DNA of 64,000 bases from Acridotheres tristis (GCA_037013685.1 CM072896.1:11101444-11165443); one strand, 5' to 3'; counted from the first letter of the stretch, positions 1 to 23,760 are shown. Numbers and translations are program-made. The notes: generated from the sequence alone by a model not told the origin.

Positions 1-11467
<11,467 letters not shown>

Positions 11468-11850
11468 CATTGTTAATATTTTTTATGATGCTGTCACTTA
11501 CTGGAAATGCAGTTTTGTTTTTGTGCCTGAACAGTCTGTTTAAAAACAAAAAAGCATTCCTGATTTTTTTTTTGTGAATGCACGTGTATTCTCATGAGTA
11601 TCAGCATCTGTAGACCTGTCATTGTTTTATATTGTACAAAATATCTTCATTGTGACTATTTCCCAAAAGAAACATTTTTGTGTTTAGAAGTTTCATCAGA
11701 AATGTGTGTAACTGATCTGCTGGCAGTAGTGATATTTTGTTTTTAGAATGTTGTGACATAGCAGAAATAACCCAAATGTTCCCCTTTTTGTAGCTTTGAC
11801 AATTTGAATTAGATTTCAAATAAAATCTGAACAGAAAATGAAGATGTTGT
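11468..11850 (+). other. U2SURP: U2SURP proximal 3' UTR
   Basis: Non-coding sequence between the U2SURP stop and the first canonical poly(A) signal, plus about 25 bases for cleavage. It is AT-rich and the exact cleavage position is inferred. Longer isoforms using downstream signals are possible. Confidence 0.7.
11819..11824 (+). terminator. U2SURP: Poly(A) signal AATAAA, U2SURP proximal
   Basis: Canonical AATAAA 352 bases after the stop, followed by a T/GT-rich element (GATGTTGTTTTCTTG, about 11842-11856) of the kind that supports cleavage. Confidence 0.7.
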
Positions 11851-12640
11851 TTTCTTGCCGCACTGGTGATCAGATCCCTAAGGGAGTGCAGTTTGTTTGG
11901 AAGTACTGTGTACTTCAGACAGACTGTGCTGCTGGATGGTTCAGTGCAGTGTGGCTCTGTTCCTGTTCACTGCTTTGGCTGTCCAGATAAAGGCACCTTC
12001 TGAATCCAGTGGATGGGGTTTCTTTCCTGCTGTGAGATTTTACTGTGAGAAGAGTTGAACAGTCTGGTACCTACCCTGATAAGCTTTACAGGTAAATCTT
12101 TGCTTCCTCTGTCTCCATTTGAATCGCAGGGAATGTTTATAACACCACAGTAATGTTTTTGTTCGTTTTTAAAAAAGGGCCTATGCAAATCCTCTGGGGG
12201 TTTGTGTGGAGCACATGTGGGATGTCTCAGTAACAAGCCACCTTTGTGGCACACATGGGGAACACTAAAGGACAGCAAGCCTGAGGCTCTGTGGTTTCTT
12301 ACATATAGATACAATAATTACAGCCTTCAGTACACTCTTGTTTTCTAAAACTGATTTTTACTGCAAAAGGACAGCTTTTACATTATTTTATTGAATGTAT
12401 TCATCTGTTGTGAAAATTCTTCAAGATGAGAAAAATTAAATTTTATTACATATTTATTAATATTTTTGATTCAAGAGGCTGTTTAACTTTTTATTTTCGT
12501 GTTAGGCTTTCACTTCTCCAAACCTGTTCTGTGTTAGGCATTGATGTGGCTTTGAATTGCATCACCTTACCATGCAACCTTTCTGTGAGTGGGAGGGGGG
12601 GAGGGTTCGGTGTTTATACGTGGAGGTGTGGGGAGATTGT

Positions 12641-12646
12641 AATAAA
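12641..12646 (+). terminator. Candidate distal poly(A) signal AATAAA
   Basis: Canonical hexamer followed by a CTCTTGTGAACTGTTTGT region that could act as a downstream element. It would give U2SURP a 3' UTR of about 1.2 kb. Use is inferred. Confidence 0.4.
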
Positions 12647-15600
12647 AATATAAAATCAAAAGGGATCTGGCCTCTTGTGAACTGTTTGTAAAAGCCAAAG
12701 CTGTGCTTAGCTGCAGGCACAGAGTGCTGGATGATGGCCTGCTGTTACACTGCTGGTGCACTGGTGTATCCACAGGCTTCACACAGTTAGAGATTTGTGG
12801 AAGTGTTGGGGAAAACCTGTTGGACATGTAAATAGCCTCGCTGGATGCACTTCCAGAAGTAGGATCTAAAAGGTCCAAAAAAAGACATATTTTCTCTTTT
12901 TTTTTTTTTTTCCTGAGAGACATTGTTATAAGATTATGTAAATTGTTGCATATGTGAGAACTAAGGGGAGAATTCTCTTTGGTAATGAGAACTCTGAAAT
13001 GATCTGGAACACTGAGAATATGAAGAATGCATGCATACTGTAAAGACTTTCTTAGAATGAGTATTCAATAGATGCATTGATAATGCAAAAAGAATACACA
13101 TTTTATCTATTTGTAATACATTATAAAGAATCTGTTTTAGAAATATGCAGTTTATTTTTTGTATTTTTTTCCTCCCTGTAACATAAGGTGTTTCAGGATT
13201 GGATTCAGCAGAGATTTTGGTTGCTAAACTATTACAAGCCAATTTATTTTTTTCTTACCTGGCACAGACCAGATGAGGCTTTCTAGAGAGAAAAGTAGGT
13301 ACTAAAATCAATCGAGGATAGGGAGAATGCTAACTGTGCAGTGGGAAGATGATCACTTCAGATCTAATTAACTTCTTCATTACTTTTATCTTGTAGCTGT
13401 TTATAAATGGAGGAGTGATAAATGTCAGTGTTCTGGGTCAAGTGGGACTAAGAAGCTTTGCCACAGGAATATTTTATCTGCAGAATCAATTGTATATTTC
13501 ATTTAATAGCTAAAAACCCTCAGGGTAGAAAATCACTTAGCATTTCAGGTGCTTTTCAGTAATTAATTTTCATTTCAGCTTTTATAAAATTCTCATCAGT
13601 GATTATAGAAAGCTTAAGCCAAGTAGCAAGAGAGCTAAAGGAGCACATCCATTAGGGTTTATTTTGTAACTCCTCTATTATGCAATACCTTTTTCAGTGT
13701 CTGTTCTCTAAATACAATTGTCATACCTCTTGTTCTTTGTTTTGTGTCCTGGGCTCTAAAACAGCTGTTCTTACCCAGTAGTCTCTTAAGAGCAATTAAG
13801 AATCTGTATCCTATACTGGATTGCCTGGGCTTTTTTGCCCTGTAGAAAAGAGTATCTTTTGATCGTGCTTAGTCTTAATTTCCTCCTGCCTTGGTACTTT
13901 TGTTTGTAGCTTGGCTTTCCCACAAAGAAAAGCAGGAAGGGGGTGGCATCTGGTAACAAATATTTTGTAAAAGATGCAAAGTATTATTGAAGACTTAAAA
14001 TTAGGGTGCTTATGAAATTCATTTTTCTTAGGTCACGTTGCAGTGGCAAGGCACAGTTGCTGTGTGCCATTACTATGTGACTTGTGTTTCTGCAGCCTTT
14101 TGAGGTGAAGTGCTGAATGGATAATGTAAATAACTGATCTGGGATTCAGGAAGGAGCATTCAGATGAATCCTTGTGCAATAAAGTGCTGTCCTGAGGAGG
14201 TGTGGTCCTGTGTCTCCCAATGGTTTCTGTAGTTGAAGAGGGAGCCCATTATCCTCTGAGACCCCTCTGTGTGCGAGCACCCAGCTCTTCACTTTGGGAG
14301 GGTGTAGGGACACGAGTGGGTAACAGGCTCCTCTCCTGCCCTGCCTTAGGGAAACCGGAGGGAAATGTTCAGGGTTTAGGCTTGTCCACAGCAGAGAAAA
14401 AGAGTGTAGCTTGTACAGCCTGGTTCTAGGCTGGCTGAGAAGCCCCATGCAGCCTGGAACAGAGCAGGGTGACCTTGGGAAGGGAATGGCCATGGTGTGT
14501 TCCCAGTCCGTGCTGACACTGCTGTTCTGATGAGCTGTGGTTCAGCCTACCCTGCACTCCCGATGCTTGGGGCAAGGCCTTCAGGGACACAGCTGCAGGT
14601 GCATCTGCTCTGAGCCAGTCCTGGCCCCGCCAGTGTCTCCACAAGGCTTGGTCAGGCTCCGTGCTGCAGAAAGCTCCATAGTGCATCGAGCCTCCTTGCA
14701 ACAGGAGGCTTCTGTAACTTCCAGTGTTACAGAGGTGTTTGTATCTGAAATGCCTTTTTTAAACTTTGACTTCCCTGCACAGCAGCTGCCTGTATTTTTT
14801 GTAATACTGTTTGAGGAAGAGTTGGTTTCTGAATGTCAGAGTCAGGTTATTATTCAGACACTGTACACATGCATGTGGTCTCCCCCCAGCTCCCTTTGCA
14901 GATTTTGAAGTTTGAAGTTCAACAACTATTTAGGAACAAGGGTAACAAAACCATGTTTCCCAAAGTGTGTATTTAGAACCACAACTATTACTGATGTGAG
15001 TTCATCTGTCCTGGTGGCACGAGAGCCAAGAGTTCATGTAACACCTTAAAAAACAGAATCTTGGGATGGCAAAAGATCAGCCACAAATGGCAAATCTGTT
15101 CTGACTCTCTAATCACTTGAGGCAGCTTGCTTGTGGGGTTTTCCTCCACAGGCACTTGCAGTGCTTCAGTGGAGTTAATACTTTGAATAAATAAAAATGG
15201 AAAGCATTGCTGTATTGCTGCAGATGGACTAAGGTGTGAACTTGGTGGGTTTTGGATAGGTAGCTTGCTACACCTTGTACAGCTGTGTGAGGAGTTTGGG
15301 GTGGGAGGGTTCTCAGCTATTCTCGGTCTACCCTGAATACTTAAGGTGAATATTCTAGAGGAGAAGACAGCAACAGTGGCAAAACCTAGATTAAAATTTT
15401 AGTTGTCTTTTCTTAAAATCAAGCACTATTCAGTATCAATTAAGGTACTCAATATACTGATTTTTATCAAATTACCAAGTTGATATTGTCAGTCTGAAAA
15501 TTTTATCAGTTTTCTGAATAAGGTTGCTGAGGTAATTTTATTAAAACAGCTCATAGTAGTATTTTGAAATTTCTTTTTCTCATTGCTGCCTGTGCTGTTG

Positions 15601-15999
15601 CAAGACTTCCAGTTCTTTGGTGGTTCTTGCTGCTGCTGGAGCTGCTGCTCCTCAGTTTCTAAGCCACCCTTGTAAGGATCACAGGTAAAATGCTAATTTT
15701 ATTTTGTCCAAATCTCTTTCCCCTGTAGGACACAGAAGTCTTAAACAATTGCATACTGTCTTTTCCTCCACCTGCTTCTGTCTGTACACTGTTGGCTTTC
15801 ATGGGTGAACCTGTGCCGTTTGCTACTTCTGATGTCTGATCTTGTGCTGGGATGTTCTACAGTGTAACTCTGTTATAAGCTGGAAAGTTTTCTGTCTGTG
15901 GTTATTTAAAGAGGAAATGGTAGTTTCACATGGACTTTTTTGTCTTACATGCTTCTGGTTTGTATTTTATACAGAAAATTTTCCAATTGACATGGCAAC

Positions 16000-16005
16000 A
16001 ATAAA
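16000..16005 (+). terminator. Candidate far-distal poly(A) signal AATAAA
   Basis: Canonical hexamer followed by GT/T-rich sequence (about 16010-16075). It would imply a U2SURP 3' UTR of about 4.5 kb. Speculative without transcript data. Confidence 0.3.
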
Positions 16006-18364
16006 ATTGTCAGTTTGCTGATATCCAGAAATGGTTTTATTTTTAATCTGGAAGAGAGCAATGTTTTTGTTTGTTATGCATGAACAGTTCCTTGGCCTCA
16101 CCAGCTCTTCTGCTGCTCGATGCTGTTCTGCCTGTGTTGTCCAACCCTAATAGCTGCTGCTGTTCCTGTCAACAGCCACCTCTGTGCTCCTCTAACTCAT
16201 TAATGATCCATGGGCTGCTCACTCCGTAGCTGTCTGTATAAATCTCTCTTGAACAAAGGAAACTCTCCCTTGGGACTGCTGCTGGGACAGGGAGATGATG
16301 AGCAGCTCGTTAGAGCAGCAGCAGTTTGCAGGAGGGCAAGGGAGGATGGGTGGTGCTGTAGTGGGACCTTGACTGGCTGGGCCAGTGTCACAGCTCGGTG
16401 CTGCCTTGGGGGCTGCTCCTGTTCCAGCCTTCCCTGTGCCTCTTGTTCTCCTGTCCTTTCTGCTGCCTTGTTTGACAGCTTTCCTTGTGGAAAGGTGAGT
16501 GGGCACGGGGTGGGCAGGCCCGTGGGATGAGGTGCAGGACAGGAAGGATGTGCAGAACCGGGGCCATCCCTTAGCAGCCATGAGCTGTTACAGGCTGTGC
16601 CTCTCTCCTTCTCTCCTTTGCTCCAGGAACACTTGAACACAGCACTCAAACCTGAGAGAAGTAAATGCCTCCAAGATAATTTAGGTTCTCTAAGATCTGA
16701 GAAAGATGAAAAAGAGGAAAGAGACCTCAGATGCCCCCACAAGATGGGAAAGGCTGGGATATGAACTCTTGATGTTAGAGCCCAGAGTATTCCTTTGGGA
16801 TGGATTACAAATCCCAGTTACTGAGAATCTTCACTTAGAGCTCAGAGTTCCTAAACACGAGATGTTTTGATATCCCTGGACCTTGCTCTATTTTTACTCT
16901 TGTGTGGACTGGAGAACTTGGTGTAGCTGTTTGCCTTAAATACAGACCATCAGTTCGACTCTTCAAGACCTTGTTAAGAGGCTGCCTGCAAGCAAGTGTG
17001 GAATGTGTTTCCTGAATTTTTCTTGGTCTCCTGAGGCTGGACCTAGGTCTGAGATTAGAGTTTCTGTATGGTAACTCTGCCTGTAGAGACATGAGCAAGG
17101 AGAAGAGGTAAGCATAACGTCTGTGTAAAGCTCTCAGAAATCTCTCACATAAAAGTTTTACCCGGCAGAATTTCTTAATTCTGTATGACAAACTGTTCTT
17201 GTTTTAAATTTTAGCTGGTGTGGGAAGAGGAGGGTGGCATTGACGCAGACAATTTGGATTTGTGGAAGATGGAGCAGCCTGGGCCCAGGATTGAACTTCC
17301 AGGATCATTACCAGCAATCAGAATCATCACCAAAGCCATCACTGGGAGTAGAAGCCAGTTTTCATCTTTTTTGAGCCATGCTAAAGAGGTACAGCTCTGG
17401 TGTTTCAGGAATGATTTGGCCAAATGTTTTTACCTGCTAGATCCTGCTAGAGTAATCACTGACCACATTGTTACAGAAACTCAGGAGGGTAGAGATGAAT
17501 CTTCTGAACTTATGGTATAGAGGTTTGCACTGCATCTTATACTGGGCATTTTCACCATGAAATCTGCATCTCTTGGATTGCTGGTGATTTATTTTCTTTC
17601 CTGGCATTTCAGGTTTTCTTCTCTGTGCTAGGAAAAAGAACAGTCTGCTGATTAACTCAATGGAGAGTTTTGCCTTGGGCAAATTCTGGAAAAGAATTGG
17701 CTATAGACTTTTAGACATGAGACTGGGATTGAATTCTGACCATTGTGTGAACTAAGGGGCTGGAGATTCTCATCCTCTATTTTTGTACTAAATAAATTAA
17801 TTAACTAATTATACTAAATTAAAAAAGAAAAAAAAAAAAAAGAAGATAAGTTTGTAATAAAGCCTGATTTCACCAGGGGAAAACTCATCTTTCATGCCAG
17901 CCGGCATGAAGTCTTCACTGTGCTATGGAGTAGAAATATGAAAATGCTACAGATAGACAGTCCCTTTTTCTCCAATCCTTGGGATTTTCAAGAGTAATTA
18001 GTGAATGATTTATGTTACTCTGAGTTTTGGAGAGATGCAATGGATTAATTTCAAGAACCTCCCTAGACAGTCATTTATAGCACATTGTATGTCTCTTACA
18101 AGAGAAACTGAATTCTCACTCCTTTGCCCAAAGCTCTGCGTTTGAACTTTTAGACAGGGATTGGCAGCTCTCTTCCTTGGGATTTAAATTTGTCCAATTC
18201 ATGTCAAATGAAGACTGGCTATTTTGCTCTATCACCTGAGAGCTTAGATCCAAAGGAACATTGTTGTGTGCCTGCTGCCCTTGGGGAGAGGAGAGGCAGG
18301 GGTGGCCCCGGGGCTGTGCAGCAGGAGGTGTGGGGTGAGCCTGCCTGGCACCGGTGCAGGAGAG
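16006..18364. other. Intergenic DNA with a possible non-coding transcript unit
   Basis: No protein recognised. A GT donor-like site (AGAGGTAAGC near 17105-17114), an acceptor-like TTTTAAATTTTAG ending at 17214, and AATAAA at 17791 followed by an A-rich run (17821-17841) together resemble the end of a transcript. A 100-codon frame at 17218-17520 lies between them but starts with GTG and has no known relative. The splice-site pairing is guesswork. Confidence 0.3.
17821..17841 (+). repeat. A-rich run
   Basis: Six A, one G, then fourteen A, immediately after an AT-rich segment and 25 bases beyond an AATAAA motif. It may be a retroposition scar or simple sequence. Confidence 0.8.
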
Positions 18365-18654
18365 CCCCTGGCACAGGGATGTTATCCAGTTATCCAGCCC
18401 CTGGCACAGGGATGTTATCCAGCCCCTGGCACAGGGATGTTATCCAGCCCCTGGCACAGGGATGTTACCCAGTTACCCAGCCCCTGGCACAGGGATGTTA
18501 TCCAGTTATCCAGCCCCTGGCACAGGGATGTTATCCAGCCCCTGGCACAGGGATGTTATCCAGCCCCTGGCACAGGGATGTTACCCAGTTACCCAGCCCC
18601 TGGCACAGGGATGTTATCCAGTTACCCAGCCCCTGGCACAGGGATGTTATCCAG
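18365..18654 (+). repeat. Minisatellite, ten copies, 25/33-bp units in a 116-bp higher-order period
   Basis: Ten copies of a near-identical core (CCCCTGGCACAGGGATGTTA) begin at 18365, 18398, 18423, 18448, 18481, 18514, 18539, 18564, 18597 and 18630. Spacings are 33, 25, 25, 33, 33, 25, 25, 33 and 33. The 33-bp form carries an extra 8-bp TTAYCCAG. The 33-25-25-33 pattern repeats, and T-to-C variants recur at copies 4 and 8. This shows amplification of a 116-bp block made of four smaller units. The array sits in the U2SURP-CHST2 intergenic region. Confidence 0.97.
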
Positions 18655-21600
18655 GAAAGGGCTGCCCTGAGCAGCTGGAGGTCTCCTGGGCACCCCAGGC
18701 CCGGGGATGGAGGGTGCCAGCACAGTCATTAACCCAGGATCATGGACTTAGTTGGAGGGAGTTTAGAGATGCCCGAATGTGTGGGGCTGAGGTAGCTCTT
18801 AGGTGTGACCTGCTGAAGGTCTGAGAAGCTTTTCATGTGAAACAGTGCATTGCCCATTGCTTTAAATGTACGTGGTTATAAAAGTAGAATTTCTTAATTT
18901 CCTTTAGAACTTGAACCAGTTACACAACAGCCAAAAAAACATTTCTAATTTTAATAAAAGTCAAATAATCTACACTGCAGTGTCCCCAGGACATTTGCAA
19001 AGTACTGGAATTCCTTCAGCTGCACAAACAAAAAATTATAAATATTTATTGAAATTAAGTTTTTTGAAAGTGTCACCTGTGCAACTGAAAGTGCACATGA
19101 AAGAGAAACTTTCATGGGTGGAAGGGAACAGCTTGTTACAGACAGTTTGTCCACTTAGCTTTGTATTTCTGGTTTAGGAATGGCTGCTTTAATTTCAGTC
19201 TCTGTTAGCTGCTTCTGCACACACAGTTCAGAAGGAACATCCAAGAGAAAATAGATAGTTTAGGAGGCAGATCATGGCAGCCATCACTTAATGGAATGGC
19301 TGCTGAAGGAGTCAACATCACTGGAAAAAAGTTTTTTGAGGGAAATCAGCTGCCACTGCTGCATGAGATGTTGAATATGCTGTTAAGACATAATGCACAA
19401 TACTAAAAGGAAGGGTGCAAAATATAAACACCTGTAATTCTAAATGCTACTTTACAGATTCTTCTCATCCATCTCCAGTGGTGAGACTAAAATACAGTCT
19501 AAAATAAATTCATAGGTTTCACAAATTTTGAGAGCTACCCAATTTTAGATAAATTATGTTTGCATTTTGTGGTCTATAATTTGTGCTTTAGATTTAAGAA
19601 TCTCACTTTTGGGAAATGTTTGAGGAATTCAAGATCTCTATTTATCCTGAAAAGATTAGGCTAGATACAGGACTATTTAATCAGCACCCAGAACTTGTCT
19701 CACAATAGATATATAACAGCATAACTCTCCATCTTTCAATTTCTTTTAAAAGATAAAACCTTGCTTAAGTTTGACTTCAGGAAAAACTTTTCCTTGTGCC
19801 CATTGCATCCTTGTGGACATGAGAAAGGCAAATCTTAAAACATGAAAAAATAGAAAGTTGGGAAGTGTTTTAGTAAGGATGAAGCCTTTTTCAGCCCCAT
19901 TGTTTAAATGAAGAGATGTCGTGGAAGGGATCTTGGAGAATTCTGACTGGGGCAGTATCACTTTGAGGGAGGAAGAAATTCATCTAGACAGGATTTGGGT
20001 TGCCTAAATATTACATGTAAAATTCATAAACCTAGTTACTAAATATAAATACTAAACTGTAACATAAAATATTTAAGTATTGAATGAAAAAAAATATTTT
20101 TTTCCCTTCATATTTTAAACCAGAGCATTTTAATTGCAGGTACTTTACACATTGCTGGCTGCAGAATTTGAGGTAAATACAGCCACCCTACTTCTATCTG
20201 AGTTTTATAGTGTGTAACAACCTGCACTAGAAAAGGAGGATTCTCTTCTGCTCCTCAAAGGAAACCACATGTAGTTGTCCAAAAGTAAAGCTGGCTTAGA
20301 AAGAAGTGTTGTTTGAATTTTACTTTTTTGATGATGAATTTTGCTTTTTGAAGAAAGAAAACTTTTTATTATTTAACATGGGTGATCTAGTATACTGAAA
20401 TTAGTGAGCCTAAAGTAGATTGACATGAAGTAAAATAGAGGGTGGAAAATGTACACTGAAGTACCTGAATATATTTGTGAAGAGCTGTATTTGTTCAGCT
20501 GCAGAATGTTCCTCTTTCACACACTTTCTGTGCTTCTTACCATTTTTATACTTTTGTTTCTTTTCTATATATGTTTCAAATGCTTTGCAACAGATGTATA
20601 AATCATTTTAAAAAACCTACCAACCAAAGCTCCAAACTTGTGAATTGAAAGTTGGCTGTGTAAATCTCTTCCATATAAACTTCTTCAATATTCATTGATA
20701 TTGAGTTATTCAAAGTGCTAACTTGATTACCAGGCCTGAAACTTCTGGGAAGATCAGATAAAGCAGCTGCACTGAACCTGACTGATTGCAGTTGTGTTGT
20801 GCATGGGTACTTGGATCCACCTGCACAGCATAAACACCTACGTGGCTCCAGTTCTGAAAAGTGAGATTGTGTTTAGCAGCACCTGGGTCGATTAAAGAGC
20901 TGCTGGGCCTCGTGTTTTCCTCCATGAGTTGGAGCAGTTTGATGAAGGCAGAGCTGCTGTCAGTACTTCTGCACTGGCTGATTCAGAGAGATGTAACCAC
21001 TGTGTAACAGCAGGGAAGGTGCAGAATCCAATTACAGCTTTGCATGTTTGGGTTTACTGATTAGTTTTACCATTTCAAATGTTATACCCATAGTTCATAT
21101 TTGCTTATCTTTATTTGTTACTTGCTAAATTTTAAATGCTGTAAGAACTGGAGGTGGCATTGTAGGTTTTTTCAGAAAATTTTGTATCTCTCTTCAGCCG
21201 AGTGAAATGGAAAGAAAGGATTAATTTGAACTTCATGGTATTGTAATGATTTTTCACTGCTATGAATTGGTTTTGCTCCCTGTAGTCTCTGTCCTTTATT
21301 GCATTAGTGCTGCAGAACAATAGTGGTGGGAGATATTGCTTTATGAACTCCAGTGTCTCAGTACTGCTGTTGTCATTCATCATCTAATATAGGCTAATTG
21401 ATGCTACTACAGACCATTCCAGAATGAAAAAGGAACATTTCTGCTTTAGCTAGGTGATGGTCACTTCATCTGTAGTGAGCATGGAAAGCCAAATAAATAT
21501 TTGATGTGAACATTTATAAAAATATAATAAAAAGCAGAAGTCTTGTTTTATGTGAAGAACTCATGGATTAGAACTAAAGAATAAAATAACTACAAGAATT

Positions 21601-22420
21601 TTTGCTACAAGATACTCCAGAGGTTTATTATTTTTCATCATCTACTGTCTTTCAAGAGTTACAAGTCAGTCGTTTTAAGCTCATCAGGTTAAAACTACAC
21701 ATTTCTTTTGCCAACTAGATAAAAAAAAATTGTACACAATGTGGCTTTAAAGACTTCCTCTGAACCACTGTAGGGTAAAAAAGCAGCTTCCTCTTCCCCC
21801 TCACTTTTGATGAAATAGAATTTTTCTTGAATATCTAATGGTTATTTAAAGTCGGCTATTAGCAAATTACTTCTGTTTGAAAAGTCACAGTGACGTTTAA
21901 ACACTGCCACCAGCCTCACTGGCAGCCTGTGGACTGTTCTGAGTTGTTCTGTGTAGTTTGATGGCCGTGTCGCAGCCGGGACAGCGGCCGAGGGTGGCAC
22001 TGGTGTCGCACACCAGAGGAGCTCCCTGCTCCCATCCCGCTGCCACCCTGCCCTGACAAAGCTCGGAGGAGCCAGCAGGGAAGAGAGGAGCCCTCCTGCT
22101 ACAGCTCTTACCCTTCACTTTGAGGCTGGAAGGGGCTTAGTAGCTTTTCCAGGAAGGGAGCTTGGCTGTTAATATCCCTGCAAAAAATGTGGGGGGAGTA
22201 TTTAAGTTTTTTTAATAAGGGATATGTAGATTACTTACACATTTAGCTCCTTCACCCACTTGTACTGTTTTCTTGCCCCTATTAAATAGTGTCCTAACAG
22301 GCAAGACACACACCGGGTGAATTTGTGCTTTATTTACTTTCTGAGTGTAAAAGCTTTTGCTGAAGTGTCAGATCCGTCATGTTAATAAACATTCCAGCAA
22401 AATCTCACCAGTGTCATCTG
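18655..22420. other. Intergenic DNA, no feature recognised
   Basis: AT-rich sequence between the minisatellite and the CHST2 CpG island. I see no exon-like segment, RNA gene or recognisable transposon. The GC fraction begins to rise from about 21.9 kb. Confidence 0.6.
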
Positions 22421-23312
22421 TTGTGGAGGGATTGGTCCGAGCCAGGGGCAGCCGCCCAGCCGCTCCAGGCTGCCGGCTGCCCTGGGGGCCCATGTATATC
22501 TGTGCTTGGTGGGAAAGGCTGCACCAGTGCGAGAAAGCAATGGGCAGGGGAGAGCCTCCAAATGCTTCTGAAACTCGTGAGCAGCCCCGGAGCGCTCCGA
22601 GCTTGGTCGGGGGCGGAGGAAACCGCTGAGGAAATTCCAGAAGAGTCACCGGGCATTGCCGGGAGCCCATCGGAAGCCCGTGTCCCACAAGTGCGCTCTC
22701 CCCGCGGGACCCGCCGCTCCGTGCCCTTTTCAGGCGCGTTTTGGGGAGGTGCTCATCTTTAAAGCACCGGTGCTGCCTGGAGCTGCACCACTGCTTGCAC
22801 TGCTCTTCACACAGCGCTGTGTCTCCAGGGCACAGGAGAAAGCCCTGCCCGTTTTGATTCCCACCTGGGGGAGGGAGTTTCGTGCCCCATCGCCAGGCAG
22901 CCGCCGGCTGGGTGCTGGGGGCAGCACCGCGCTCCGGCCACTCCACGACCGAAGGAGCCGCCCGGTGACCGGACACCGGCTCTAAAACACTGTGAAGAAC
23001 TGCGGGCGGATGGGTTTGTCCTGAGTTCTGTCAGCAAGATCCAGTGTGAAAGTTTTTTTAAATGTTTTGGAGAACCTTTGAGCACTCCGAGTTTCTGCAC
23101 AGACCGAGATAAAGGCGGCGGGGCTGGGCCCGGAATCCTCTCAGGCCTTTCGGGGTTTTTTTCCCTCTCTGATGTTTTCCCTGTTACAGGCGCAGCTCCG
23201 CTGTGCGAGGGGTTCCCGGTGCGGAGCCTCCGCCGGGCAGGGCAGACGGAAGCGCCCCGGCAGAGAGGGGCTCCTGGAAGCGCCCGCTGCACTCGGGCGG
23301 TGCGGGGCCGCG

Positions 23313-23348
23313 GCCGGGCTCGGTGCCGGGCTCGGTGCCGGGCTCGGT
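23313..23348 (+). repeat. Three perfect tandem copies of a 12-bp GC-rich unit
   Basis: GCCGGGCTCGGT occurs three times in a row, followed by a partial fourth copy (GCCG). It lies in the CpG island upstream of CHST2. Confidence 0.95.
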
Positions 23349-23408
23349 GCCGATCACTCCGTGCTCTCCGAGAGGAGCGCTGCAGCCCGAGGCCGGGCGG
23401 CGGGGCCG

Positions 23409-23413
23409 CCAAT
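23409..23413 (+). promoter_or_regulatory. CHST2: CCAAT box, candidate NF-Y site
   Basis: CCAAT within GCCGCCAATGGCGAGC in the GC-rich promoter region. Function is inferred from motif and position only. Confidence 0.4.
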
Positions 23414-23652
23414 GGCGAGCGCGGGGCGGGCACCGCCAGCCGGGGCCGCCCCTCGGTGGCGGCGGCGGCACCGGAGCTCTCCCGGCGCGGTGGGGCGGGG
23501 CGGGATGCGCTCTGGCGGGGCGGGGAAGCGATACCCCCGCCCGCCGCTCGCTGCCGCCCCGCGCTGTGGGGCGGAGCGGAGCGCGGCGCGGTTCCGCCTC
23601 GCCCGGCGGCCGCCGTGAGCTGCGCTGCGGCGGCGCCCGCGGCCGCTCGGCG

Positions 23653-23703
23653 ATGGCGGCGCGGGAGAAGCGCGGGGCGGGCGGGCGGCCGTGCCGCTGC
23701 TAA
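23653..23703 (+). other. Upstream ORF 1 in the CHST2 leader
   Basis: ATG with G at -3 and G at +4 (a good initiation context), 16 codons (MAAREKRGAGGRPCRC), stop TAA at 23701-23703. It ends 178 bases before the CHST2 ATG. The ATGGCGGC here also matches the YY1 core, so it may instead mark the promoter. It counts as a uORF only if transcription starts upstream. Confidence 0.4.
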
Positions 23704-23706
23704 GTA

Positions 23707-23727
23707 GGGCAGGGGCGGGGGCGGGGG
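23707..23727 (+). other. CHST2: G-quadruplex-capable tract upstream of CHST2
   Basis: Four G runs (GGG, GGGG, GGGGG, GGGGG) separated by one or two bases. This is a strong G4-forming pattern and overlaps tandem SP/KLF-type GGGGGCGGGG motifs. Confidence 0.6.
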
Positions 23728-23760
23728 CGGCGGCGGCGGGGCCGTCGCGGCGGCTGCGCT

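Larger units (their letters stand above)
11851..16005 (+). other. Possible extended U2SURP 3' UTR or intergenic DNA
   Basis: No convincing coding exon. AATAAA motifs at 12641, about 15186 and 16000 could end longer U2SURP transcripts; human U2SURP mRNA has a long 3' UTR, so this is plausible but unproven. A G-rich tract (12590-12606) sits just upstream of the 12641 signal. The 14.15-14.70 kb part is locally GC-richer with overlapping open frames on both strands that match nothing I know. Confidence 0.4.

Noticed and set aside
16950..16990. GTTCGACTC resembling a tRNA T-arm
   Set aside because: No matching A box, anticodon stem or acceptor stem could be arranged around it.
18190..18824. Three overlapping + strand frames of 134-180 codons with repeats such as PLAQGCYP and PGTGML
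   Set aside because: They are all translations of the minisatellite. The unit contains no stop in any + frame, so openness is a by-product of the repeat.
23078..23707. 209-codon + strand frame upstream of CHST2 and its overlapping partners
   Set aside because: Several frames of the same GC-rich DNA are open together. None shows a domain, and the encoded peptides are low-complexity.
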